A stretch of DNA of 64,000 nt from an uncultured Reyranella sp. (GCF_945957355.1 NZ_CAMFKM010000015.1:62001-126000); one strand, 5' to 3'; positions 47,708-54,714 are shown, counted from the stretch's first letter. Made by a program: numbers and translations. The notes: generated by a model from the sequence alone, not told the origin.

Positions 47708-48258
47708 AGGCCGCCGCCCGCACCTACTACGACGCTGACAGCACCGAAGGGCGGCCGATCTTTTCTGCCGCCGGCCTCAAGCCATCGAAGGCGTCGCAGC
47801 GCGTCAAACGCGTCATCGCCCATGCGTTCAAAACCATGGCGCTCCCCTTCGATGACCGTTCACACCTGCCTGTGCGGCGCTACATCGCCCGGATGCGGTT
47901 GACCCCGCCTCAACTCGCCATGTTGGTTCGGAACCTGGGTAGCCACGACTCGGGCCGCTATCCGATCCCGGACGATGCCGACCGTTGCGAGCGGTACGGC
48001 TGCACCTATCGGGAATATCGGGCCGTCGTGTTCTTTGCCTACCGCGCGGCCCTGTCGCTGTTGATCGAAACGGCACCGCGTTCCCGCCTCGACCTGCACG
48101 ACCTGTTGGAAGTCCTGATGGCATGGCCGGGGGCGTTGCCTGTCGATCTGCAGGCCAGCGTTGCCAGCGCAATCGGGGCCCATGTCGCAGACGCGATCAG
48201 CGGCCAGCCCTTCAAACGGCGCGCGCTGGTGACGCGAAGGGATGTCCGGCGCCGCTAA
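47704..48258 (+). CDS. Hypothetical protein, sixth gene of the operon
   Basis: A 184-aa basic protein: N-terminal segment with SKASQRVKRVIAHAF, a middle helical domain (TPPQLAMLVRNLGS, EYRAVVFFAYRAALSLL), and a very basic tail (FKRRALVTRRDVRRR). A nucleic-acid role is possible, but no domain is recognised. The last 17 bp overlap the HNH gene. Confidence 0.7.
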   Translation: MKAAARTYYDADSTEGRPIFSAAGLKPSKASQRVKRVIAHAFKTMALPFDDRSHLPVRRYIARMRLTPPQLAMLVRNLGSHDSGRYPIPDDADRCERYGCTYREYRAVVFFAYRAALSLLIETAPRSRLDLHDLLEVLMAWPGALPVDLQASVASAIGAHVADAISGQPFKRRALVTRRDVRRR

Positions 48259-48565
48259 TCTGCGTCCCGTGTCCACCTATCCAAGCCGCCCGGTGCTGGT
48301 GGCCGCCATCGGTTCCCGCTGCCCCTACTGCGGCGAGCCGATGGCGTGTTCGCTGCGGCATCCTTCCCGCGACCACATCCGTCCCCGGTCGCGCGGCCAT
48401 GCGCTGACCGCCGACAATCAGGCCGTGGTTTGCCGGACCTGCAACACGGATAAGGGGTCTCTCTCGCTGGGCCGGTGGCTAAACCGCCTTCGGCGCGCTG
48501 CAGATCCGCGCGCCGGCAACGTTGCCGACTTCATGCGCCAGACGGGCATTGAGGTTCCGGGTTAG
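48242..48565 (+). CDS. HNH endonuclease
   Basis: A 107-aa HNH nuclease: zinc-ligand pairs CPYC (27-30) and CRTC (64-67), Asp44-His45 (RDHIRPRS), Asn59, and N68..K71. Its size and isolation resemble small phage or satellite HNH proteins that nick DNA at cos/terminase sites or during recombination. Seventh and last gene of the operon. No terminase gene is present in the element. Confidence 0.88.
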   Translation: MSGAANLRPVSTYPSRPVLVAAIGSRCPYCGEPMACSLRHPSRDHIRPRSRGHALTADNQAVVCRTCNTDKGSLSLGRWLNRLRRAADPRAGNVADFMRQTGIEVPG

Positions 48566-48655
48566 CCATACTCCGCGGCGACTGCCGAACGAGTTCTGCA
48601 AGACCATCCGTGCGTTGTGATGCAACCCATTAGCCCAGCCTATGGCGATACGCGC

Positions 48656-48685
48656 AGCCCGGCGGGCAACACCAGCGGCCGGGCT
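48656..48685. terminator. Stem-loop between convergent genes
   Basis: AGCCCGGC (48656-48663) and GCCGGGCT (48678-48685) form an 8-bp stem with a 14-nt loop. It sits between the HNH gene and the convergent Mrr-like gene. No T-run follows directly, so terminator strength is uncertain. Confidence 0.45.
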
Positions 48686-48703
48686 GTCTCTGCATCCATT
48701 TTG

Positions 48704-49480
48704 CTAGGTGGCAGACCTTGCTCTGCTAAGAGCTTCTCCAATGAGAAGAATATCGAAGTTATCGAGGTCGTGGGCGTCGATCAGCAACACATCTGCTCCC
48801 TGCGCTAACTCACAGGCGGCAGGGGTAAATCCGCTTCTGCTAACGACAACAGGAATTGCTTGGGGCGGAGAATAGAATGCAGCTCCAGCAAGTACCTCTT
48901 GGACCGCGCTATTACCTACCGGCCGAGTGTAGTTCTTACATTGGATCGCTGCCCGAAAATCCCTGTGATCGGCAATCAAGTCGACGCCCTGGTCTGCGCC
49001 ACCTTTGGTCTTTGTCACCTCAAGGCCAAGCGCCTGAAGCTGTTCTTTGCAATAGTCCTCGAAACCTTCACCATCTCCCGTTACTACATGCGCGCTATAA
49101 CGTTCGGGGGCCGCGTAGCGCTCGTCAATCGCGGCCTTAGTTACGCGCGCAAAAATGTCCGCTCTATCAATGGCAACGCCTTTGTCTAGCGCGATAGGTT
49201 CGACAAAGCGATCGATGAACTTGTCTGCTTCACGAACCCAATCCTTCAACTCAAGCTCACCATATTCGTCTTCGTAAGTCGTTTGCTTGTATTTCGAAGC
49301 GAGGACCCGCAGATGTCGCTGAACGACAGCATCGACCTCAGTTAAAAATGCCTCATGCTGCTCGACGGACTTTTCGAGTTGCAATTTCTTCTGGGTCTTC
49401 TCCTGGTGTTTGAGCCAGGACGACGCCAAGACTCCAGCGATAGCTAATACTACGGCCAATAATAGCAGCACCACATCCAT
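48704..49480 (-). CDS. Membrane-anchored Mrr-like restriction endonuclease
   Basis: A 258-aa protein with one N-terminal membrane helix (about 3-22), a coiled-coil and helical stalk (about 23-125), and a C-terminal Mrr_cat PD-(D/E)XK domain (about 135-255). The domain has EDYCKEQLQALG, the catalytic Asp in GGADQGVDLIAD, and QCKNY (Gln-x-Lys). Such fusions are seen in type IV restriction and other anti-phage proteins. It stands alone, with no methylase. Base composition is lower in GC than its neighbours. Confidence 0.85.
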   Translation of the reverse strand: MDVVLLLLAVVLAIAGVLASSWLKHQEKTQKKLQLEKSVEQHEAFLTEVDAVVQRHLRVLASKYKQTTYEDEYGELELKDWVREADKFIDRFVEPIALDKGVAIDRADIFARVTKAAIDERYAAPERYSAHVVTGDGEGFEDYCKEQLQALGLEVTKTKGGADQGVDLIADHRDFRAAIQCKNYTRPVGNSAVQEVLAGAAFYSPPQAIPVVVSRSGFTPAACELAQGADVLLIDAHDLDNFDILLIGEALSRARSAT

Positions 49481-49721
49481 TGATCGCGGCCCCTTCCCTC
49501 GGCGCCTTGCACGTCTTTACCCACACATTATCGATCAAATCTCGAGTTGCGAAGCCCGGTTGCCGGCGGCACCACGGCAGCGGTCGTGAAATGCTGTCGA
49601 AAAAACTCCTGAAGCGAGAACGGCGACCGTGCCAGCAGCTGCCGCCCGCACTTTTGGCGTCGAGGCTTTTCCTTACCCGAACTTGCTGCATGCTCTCCTC
49701 CTCTTGAGGGGAGGACGGGAG

Positions 49722-50458
49722 ATGACACCAAAACCGGTCATGACGCGCCAGGAGCTGCACAAGCTCGTCTGGGCCAAGACCTTGGAAGCGGCGGCCGTGG
49801 ACCTCCAGATGTCGGCCGCCGGCCTCAGGAAAGTGTGCCGCCGGCACGGCATCCCTGTCCCGACCGCATCACATTGGGACAAGACGGAGGGGGCCCAGCC
49901 GCCGCCACTACCGCCGAACGCGGGCTCACAGTACGTCCCATTCAATGCCACCTCCCGCAAGCCGCCGCCCGACCTACTGGCAAAGCGAGAGGCGGCCAAA
50001 GCGGCGCTAGTTGGCGGACGAAACTCGACAAGGGCAGTGCACCCTTGCGTCCGGGCTACAGCGGCACGGAAGCAAGCCTTGGCAACCTTGAGGAACGAGC
50101 AGACGAAATTGTCGCCGAGGCTGTTGCCCACGCCGCTGCTCACAAAATCATCCGAGACAAAGTCGAGGCTCGACTTGCTGAGCGTCGTGCGGACCACAAT
50201 GATGCGCTTCACGTCGAGCAAGAGGAGGGGCGCGCCAAGTTCCTGGCAGACAAGGCGGCCCAGCTTCAGCAGATCATCCAGCTCGACGCTTTCGTTCAGC
50301 ACATGCGTGCAGCCATGCCGCCGCTGACATCGAAGGCGGCTGCGTGCCTGCAATGGGCGGAAGAGCATCTTGAGGCGCGGAGGGCAGCCCTTGGGCTCGC
50401 CGGTATCGAGCGGGCAGTCCAAGATAGCGGGCTGTGGTTGGAAGGGGCTCGCGCGTGA
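49722..50458 (+). pseudogene. HTH-type hypothetical protein split by a frameshift
   Basis: From the ATG at 49722 (GGGGAGG upstream) the frame encodes TRQELHKLVWAKTLEAAAVDLQMSAAGLRKVCRRHGIPVP, a helix-turn-helix N terminus of a widespread hypothetical family. Around 49980-50040 the natural continuation moves to another frame: KLDKGSAPLRP, then ADEIVAEAVAHAAAHKI, EARLAERRADH, and an end at 50458. The first frame runs on to 50327 as Arg/Ser-rich sequence. A one-base loss, or two-base gain, explains the break; a sequencing error is not excluded. Confidence 0.65.
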
Positions 50459-50526
50459 CGCCTCAGTCCCGGCCATCATTGGCGACGGCCGGGCCTTGCG
50501 TGATCAACCGGGCTGCCAGGCTCCGG

Positions 50527-50934
50527 CTATCCCTTCTTGAACTTGTGTGTCTGGATAATCGCTGAGGCTAAACGCAATGCCTCAGAAAACGGGAGGTCGT
50601 ACATTTCAGTGACAGCTGAGGCCACCTCATCGTCGTCATCGTCAGCCTTAGGCCACACGGTGACGGACCAAACCGCCTTCAAGGGATGCCCGATGTGTCC
50701 GTGGGCGTAAGCGCCGGACTCGTCATCGTCGCGGAGGATTGCATCGACCTCGATATTCAGTTCTTCAGTGAGCTGAGTGGACCAGCCTGCAAGCCAACCC
50801 GCTGACAGCTCGTCGTCCTCTGAGAAGAAGACTCGCTGCTCATCTGTAAGGCCTGCTTCGCTGGCGAGTACCCCGCACGACTTCATGAGGTCTTCGGGGC
50901 TGACGCACTTCGGCACTGAAAGCTTGCGCTTCAT
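50527..50934 (-). CDS. Acidic hypothetical protein
   Basis: A 135-aa protein with a very acidic stretch (ADDDDDEVASAV near 100). The ATG at 50934 follows AAGGAG at good spacing; a GTG 6 bp earlier is less suitable. Charge and size recall DNA-mimic or anti-restriction proteins, but no family is recognised. It lies on the strand opposite the frameshifted gene. Confidence 0.6.
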   Translation of the reverse strand: MKRKLSVPKCVSPEDLMKSCGVLASEAGLTDEQRVFFSEDDELSAGWLAGWSTQLTEELNIEVDAILRDDDESGAYAHGHIGHPLKAVWSVTVWPKADDDDDEVASAVTEMYDLPFSEALRLASAIIQTHKFKKG

Positions 50935-51042
50935 TTTCACTCCTTCGCGCCCCGCGTCAGCATAGCACGAGGATGGCCGTGGCGGGCAAGCAAGCAGCGA
51001 GAACCTAGATCACCGCGCGGGTTGACCGGCGGCATACACGCC

Positions 51043-51621
51043 TTACCGCGAGAATGGGTCCGCGGGGGTGCGGGAGCTACGATTGAAAGGGTCGACGGCC
51101 GGAGGTTGAGCGCCGCCGCCGGTAGCGCCACCAACCTCGCGCTGGCAGTTCATTACCTCGGCTACTGCAGCATAGGTGTTTGCTAGCGAAAGACTAGCGA
51201 TCCGAGCGCCTTGATAGAAGACACGTAAGTTTGAGCGCTGCATGAAGTCTTTCGCGAACTCACCACTGACGTCGCTGTGGTCGAGCCAGACATAGTCGCC
51301 CATCTTGATGCCGACGAACTCACCATTGTACTTGTACTGCCCATCAAAAATGAGCTGCATCGAATAAATCTTGCCTACCTCAATGGAGCGCCACGCAGGA
51401 TTTGTGATCATGAAGTAGATCGTCTTTTTCTTCATGTCGAAGCCGATTCGCAAATGCGAATCGTCGGTATATTGCTGATGTGCGTAACAGCCATCGCCAA
51501 CGCTTCTGTCAACGCGGATCGACCAGCCGCCAACCTCGCCCCAGCGGGCTGCTGTCCCCTGCGCGTGGGAGACCGAGGCCGCTAGAGCCCCAAGCGCCGC
51601 AAAAAGAATTACTCGCCCCAT
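51043..51621 (-). CDS. Secreted hypothetical protein
   Basis: A 192-aa protein with a signal peptide (GRVILFAALGALAASVSHAQG). The mature part is beta-rich (IYFMITNPAWRSIEVGKIYSMQL, YVWLDHSDVSGEF) and ends with a Pro/Ala-rich tail. Related periplasmic proteins of unknown function occur in alphaproteobacteria. It is 17 bp after the Cys-rich gene. Confidence 0.6.
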   Translation of the reverse strand: MGRVILFAALGALAASVSHAQGTAARWGEVGGWSIRVDRSVGDGCYAHQQYTDDSHLRIGFDMKKKTIYFMITNPAWRSIEVGKIYSMQLIFDGQYKYNGEFVGIKMGDYVWLDHSDVSGEFAKDFMQRSNLRVFYQGARIASLSLANTYAAVAEVMNCQREVGGATGGGAQPPAVDPFNRSSRTPADPFSR

Positions 51622-51638
51622 CCGCGCCCCCGTTTCGA

Positions 51639-51863
51639 CTAACACGCGCACCCCGGCGGGCTCTTGCACTTGCTCTTGGCGCTAATGCAGGTGTTTCCGC
51701 AGGGCTGTCCTTTGCTGCAGTGCTTACAGCAGGCTTGCCCTTGTGCCTGTTGAACCCACTCCAATGCGGGCGTCTTATCCGCTGGCCGATCTGGCCACGG
51801 CGTGTAGTCCGCGGCGAAACTCGGGAAGCTCAGCAGTAGGACGACCAGAGCCACACTTCGCAT
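51639..51863 (-). CDS. Small secreted Cys-rich protein
   Basis: A 74-aa protein: signal peptide (RSVALVVLLLSFPSFAAD) and a C-terminal Cys-rich block with eight cysteines (ACCKHCSKGQPCGNTCIS, KCKSPPGCAC), probably disulfide-bonded or metal-binding in the periplasm. The pattern resembles a common short family of unknown role. GGGGGAAGG precedes the ATG. Divergent from the thermonuclease gene. Confidence 0.7.
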   Translation of the reverse strand: MRSVALVVLLLSFPSFAADYTPWPDRPADKTPALEWVQQAQGQACCKHCSKGQPCGNTCISAKSKCKSPPGCAC

Positions 51864-51927
51864 GGCCTTCCCCCAACTCGGTCGTATTATGATGCCAGCC
51901 TACCACCAACCGGAGAGGGGAGGGCAA

Positions 51928-52395
51928 GTGCGTTTATCGGCGTTAATCTTGGCGCAAGCATTGCTTGGTCTCTTGCTGGCGCCCGGCGCATCGTACTCAC
52001 AGACCATCACCGATGGCGACACGCTAAAGCTTAACGGCGTCACCTATCGGCTCTGGGGGATCGACGCGCCAGAAGCCAAGCAGGACTGCCCGGACGGCTG
52101 GCCGGCTGGACACCTCGCAGCAACGCACCTGCAATCCCTGATCTCCGGGCATCCCCTCATCTGCGAGCGGAAAGACACCGATCGATTCGGCCGGACGGTG
52201 GCGATCTGCCGAGCGGGCGGCGAGGATCTGGGCGCCCTGATGGTCCGCGACGGGTACGCTTGGGCTTTCCTTCGGTACAGCGCGGATTACGCGGGGCAGG
52301 AGGCGCTGGCGAAGAGGGAAGGGCTAGGCGTGCATCGACATGGTTGCCAGCCAGCATGGGAGTGGCGACAGCGGGAGCGAGCGAAATATGAGTAA
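51928..52395 (+). CDS. Secreted thermonuclease (SNase-like)
   Basis: A 155-aa protein starting at GTG 51928 after GGAGAGGGGAGGG, with a signal peptide (RLSALILAQALLGLLLAPG, cleavage near SYSQ). The SNase domain has ITDGDTLKL, YRLWGIDAPEAKQ (catalytic Arg and Asp/Glu), DRFGRTVAIC and the closing HGCQPAWEWR. First gene of an overlapping nuclease trio. A longer upstream start would add a non-signal leader. Confidence 0.88.
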   Translation: MRLSALILAQALLGLLLAPGASYSQTITDGDTLKLNGVTYRLWGIDAPEAKQDCPDGWPAGHLAATHLQSLISGHPLICERKDTDRFGRTVAICRAGGEDLGALMVRDGYAWAFLRYSADYAGQEALAKREGLGVHRHGCQPAWEWRQRERAKYE

Positions 52396-52831
52396 GGCGG
52401 CCTTGATCGGGAAAGCAGGCGAGGCGCTGGTCGCCGCCGAGCTCATGCGTCGGGGCATCTACGTCGCGCAGCCGGCTTATGACGGCGGCATCGACTTGCT
52501 CGCCTTTCGAGAAGCGGCCCCGACTGTCGTGGTGCCCATCCAGGTCAAGGCCCGGGCCGGCTCCTGTTACCACTTCCAGAAGGCGTGGTTCGCGAAGGCT
52601 GCCGGCATGGTCGTGGTGCAGGTTTGGGACCTGGAAACCGATCCTTGCTTCTATGTTTTTGCATCACTCAACGATGTTGCGGATGCCCTAGGAGATCACG
52701 CCAAGTCACCATCTTGGGCAGGGGATACGGGCGCTTACAACGTCACCGTGCCATCGGCCCACCATTTGGAGCGGATGGAGCGGCACCGAGATCGGTGGGA
52801 CCGGATAATAGACCGGCTTAGGGTTGTCTGA
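52388..52831 (+). CDS. PD-(D/E)XK nuclease-like protein
   Basis: A 147-aa protein: GKAGEALVAAELMRRGI (Glu helix), AYDGGIDLLAF (catalytic Asp) and VVVPIQVKAR (Gln-x-Lys), the layout of small Mrr/Holliday-type PD-(D/E)XK proteins. Overlaps the thermonuclease stop by 8 bp and ends directly before the GIY-YIG gene. Its DNA target is unknown. Confidence 0.8.
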   Translation: MSKAALIGKAGEALVAAELMRRGIYVAQPAYDGGIDLLAFREAAPTVVVPIQVKARAGSCYHFQKAWFAKAAGMVVVQVWDLETDPCFYVFASLNDVADALGDHAKSPSWAGDTGAYNVTVPSAHHLERMERHRDRWDRIIDRLRVV

Positions 52832-53344
52832 ATGAGCGTCTCGTACCTTCTTCGAGAGGGATTCACCGCGGTCGGATCGTGGCGGACGGTGCATTGCAGG
52901 CCGCACAAAGTTCAGTCGCTTCGACATGCGCCGGGGCTCTATGCTTTCGCCCTAGGGGGCGATGTCATGTATGTGGGCATGAGCAAGGGGCTACAGCGCC
53001 GCCTTCGTCGCTACAGTATTCGGGCCTTCGGGCAGGGCAGCTCTCCTCTGCGTGGAGTTCACACCAACATTGCGCGATCGATCTCAGAAGGGGGCCATGT
53101 AGATATCTTTGCCAAGGTGATCTCTGGCGCTGATGCGGCGCACCTTTTATCGTCGGAAGCGGCGCTCATCCGGATCCTCCAGCCAGCATGGAATGCCACG
53201 CATCGAACTCCGGACACCGGCGACGGAGTGGCGGGCGGCGCAGCGGAAGTAGCGCGTGAGCAGCGGGCGCGGGCCGACGAGGTAGGCGTTCACGAGCACG
53301 GAGGCCCGCAAGCTTGGGAGTGGCGCGCGGCGCAGCGGCAATGA
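52832..53344 (+). CDS. GIY-YIG nuclease-like protein with an atypical C-terminal tail
   Basis: A 170-aa protein. The GIY-YIG core is Gly35-Leu-Tyr37 and Tyr47-Val-Gly49, with Arg56-Arg57, Glu in SSEAALIRILQPAWN and its terminal Asn (about 120). Residues after about 125 do not look like GIY-YIG sequence: the last 18 (GVHEHGGPQAWEWRAAQRQ) resemble the end of the SNase two genes upstream (GVHRHGCQPAWEWR). This suggests a recombined tail. Third of the nuclease trio. Confidence 0.78.
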   Translation: MSVSYLLREGFTAVGSWRTVHCRPHKVQSLRHAPGLYAFALGGDVMYVGMSKGLQRRLRRYSIRAFGQGSSPLRGVHTNIARSISEGGHVDIFAKVISGADAAHLLSSEAALIRILQPAWNATHRTPDTGDGVAGGAAEVAREQRARADEVGVHEHGGPQAWEWRAAQRQ

Positions 53345-53475
53345 GAGACTCGTATGCTTACCCGCCGCGCGGCCTGAGCCGCGAGGAAGCCGCGCGCTAT
53401 GTCGGCGTCGGCACCACGACCTTTGACGGGTTGGTGCAGGACGGACGCATGCCCAAGCCGTTCCGGATCGGCAGC
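53341..53475 (+). pseudogene. Truncated AlpA/excisionase-like gene
   Basis: From the ATG at 53341 (overlapping the GIY-YIG stop by ATGA) the frame encodes AYPPRGLSREEAARYVGVGTTTFDGLVQDGRMPKPFRIG, an AlpA-type MerR-like wing-helix. Family homology ends near residue 45, where the usual WDR/D-A-L helix should follow. The remaining codons to 53709 lie antisense to a coherent minus-strand operon and are probably not coding. Likely a recombination-truncated excisionase. Confidence 0.55.
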
Positions 53476-53625
53476 CTACTGCCGCACACGCGTCTCATGC
53501 TCTGGCTCCAGATGCACCAGCACCTCCTGGAAGTCGAGCTCGTCGACCAGATGGCCGCAAATCGGGCAGCGGGTGTGGTGCTCCTCGCTGTCCTGGTGCG
53601 CCTCGACCTTGTAGCGGGGCGTCAC
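53476..53625 (-). CDS. 49-aa zinc-finger-like protein
   Basis: Found by reading the minus strand directly. GTG at 53625 overlaps the TGA of the upstream gene (GTGA), and the stop is at 53476. The protein contains CPICGHLVDELDFQEVLVHLEPEH: Cys20, Cys23, His38 and His43, a CxxC-x14-H-x4-H set suited to zinc binding. It is the third gene of a coupled minus-strand trio. Function unknown. Confidence 0.65.
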   Translation of the reverse strand: MTPRYKVEAHQDSEEHHTRCPICGHLVDELDFQEVLVHLEPEHETRVRQ

Positions 53626-53882
53626 GAGCCGAACCCGCCGGCCGCCTTCAGACAAACCGAGTGCGGTGGCTTCCCCTCAGCTACCAGCAGTCCCTTCGCC
53701 TCGGCCTGACGGATGGCGTCGTCCACTGCGGCGTCGTCGAGATTCAGTCGTCGAGCTACGTCGTCGACCATTACCCAGCGCATGTGCCGACCCTTGGTGG
53801 CGCGCTGGATTTCGTCGATCATCGCCTGGACCGTGCCGGCGCTCGGCCGCCTAGGCATCTTCGATTTCGTGCCGGTAGCCAT
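53622..53882 (-). CDS. Small winged-helix-like protein
   Basis: An 86-aa protein. A basic N terminus (ATGTKSKMPRRPSAG) is followed by a helix pair and the segment VMVDDVARRLNLDDAAVDDAIRQAEAKGLLVAEG, which looks like a winged helix. The start at 53882 lies inside the upstream gene (32-bp overlap), and the stop overlaps the zinc-finger-like gene. Function unknown, probably nucleic-acid-binding. Confidence 0.68.
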   Translation of the reverse strand: MATGTKSKMPRRPSAGTVQAMIDEIQRATKGRHMRWVMVDDVARRLNLDDAAVDDAIRQAEAKGLLVAEGKPPHSVCLKAAGGFGS

Positions 53883-54111
53883 TCTCGACCTCCCACAATA
53901 GGTCGCTGATCGTGTCGTCGACATGATCCATGGCGCGATCGATCTCGCGCGGCCGCACACCGAACTCGTCTATCAGCCTGGTCAGCACCTTGCGGATATC
54001 GGTGCGGGCAGTGAGCTTGGCATGCTCCAGAGCGTCCAGGCGGTCCCGCGGATCGGGCATACTGGCGAATTGCCGAGCCCAGCCGGCCGGCAGTGGTAAT
54101 TGTGTTCCCAT
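53851..54111 (-). CDS. Hypothetical helical protein
   Basis: An 86-aa protein with helical acidic/basic segments (DRLDALEHAKLTARTDIRKVLTRLIDEF, REIDRAMDHVDDTISDLLWEVENGY). Start at 54111 (an ATG 12 bp upstream is possible). First gene of the minus-strand trio. No domain recognised. Confidence 0.65.
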   Translation of the reverse strand: MGTQLPLPAGWARQFASMPDPRDRLDALEHAKLTARTDIRKVLTRLIDEFGVRPREIDRAMDHVDDTISDLLWEVENGYRHEIEDA

Positions 54112-54268
54112 GTGACCCCTCACGAACGGGGACTCAATGGATTGGCGCGGCGGCTGTTGCGAGTGCGACGGGGGCGGGCAGCAATTTCAATTAGTGGCGT
54201 CACGTTCCTGTTTTAGGCGCACAAGGTCTGCCATCCTTGGCCCAAAGGCACGACCAGGGAGACGGCGA

Positions 54269-54514
54269 ATGAACAGGGTCCTCAGCGAAACGCCCGTTCA
54301 GGAGCGCGAAATCGCGCGCATCGCCGCCCGCGCGGTTCAGCTCTATGCGGAGACGCACCCGCGGCCGACCCAGGTTTCGCAGGCTCAAGCCGCTGAGATG
54401 CTTGGCGTCCACCCCAAGACCGTCCGAAACTACATCGTAGCCGGAAAGCTCAAGCTGAATGGCTGCGGTCAAATCCCCATCGAGGCCGTCGACAAGATTC
54501 GGGCCGCCGAATAG
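54269..54514 (+). CDS. Small HTH protein, candidate excisionase
   Basis: An 81-aa protein. The C-terminal half QVSQAQAAEMLGVHPKTVRNYIVAGKLKLNG is a MerR/excisionase-type HTH (HTH_17-like). Start at 54269 follows CAGGGAGA. It lies 185 bp inside the right attachment site, where recombination directionality factors often sit. The 54515-54699 gap contains the right-end terminator and repeat. Confidence 0.72.
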   Translation: MNRVLSETPVQEREIARIAARAVQLYAETHPRPTQVSQAQAAEMLGVHPKTVRNYIVAGKLKLNGCGQIPIEAVDKIRAAE

Positions 54515-54629
54515 TCCGGGTCAAAGGCGGCCGGAGCCTCGAACGCCCATTCGCTACGCACCGGGTCCCCTTTTGCGCGTGGTGTGAGAGTGGGACAACC
54601 GGAACGGCGCACGACAGTCGGTTTCCACG

Positions 54630-54675
54630 AAAAAAGGGGGCGCCGGATTACCCAAAAGGTTACCCAGCGCCCCTT
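54630..54675 (-). terminator. Element-borne terminator for the aldolase gene
   Basis: On the minus strand, 25 bp past the aldolase stop, arms 54667-54673 and 54637-54643 (GGGGCGC) form a stem whose loop holds the TTACCCA repeats. It is followed by CCTTTTTT (six T at 54635-54630), a good intrinsic terminator. It lies inside the element and replaces the original terminator now stranded at 41612-41645. Confidence 0.7.
54645..54666. repeat. Subterminal repeat, right copy
   Basis: GGATTACCCA-AAAG-GTTACCCA, nearly identical to 41820-41840 near the left end and in the same orientation. Candidate integrase arm-type sites. It also forms the loop of the right-end terminator. Confidence 0.6.
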
Positions 54676-54699
54676 ATAATCTAGTAAAAATCGCTTGTT

Positions 54700-54714
54700 T
54701 TACATCTTGCCTTG
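54700..54714. other. Right attachment site (attR) within the aldolase 3' end
   Basis: TTACATCTTGCCTTG, identical to 41698-41712. It encodes (minus strand) the aldolase codons Gln-Gly-Lys-Met-stop, so integration keeps the protein intact. The two copies are 13,002 bp apart. Confidence 0.85.

Noticed and set aside
53476..53709. Plus-strand extension of the AlpA-like gene
   Set aside because: Homology ends at about 53475, and this stretch is antisense to a coupled minus-strand gene with a zinc-binding pattern.
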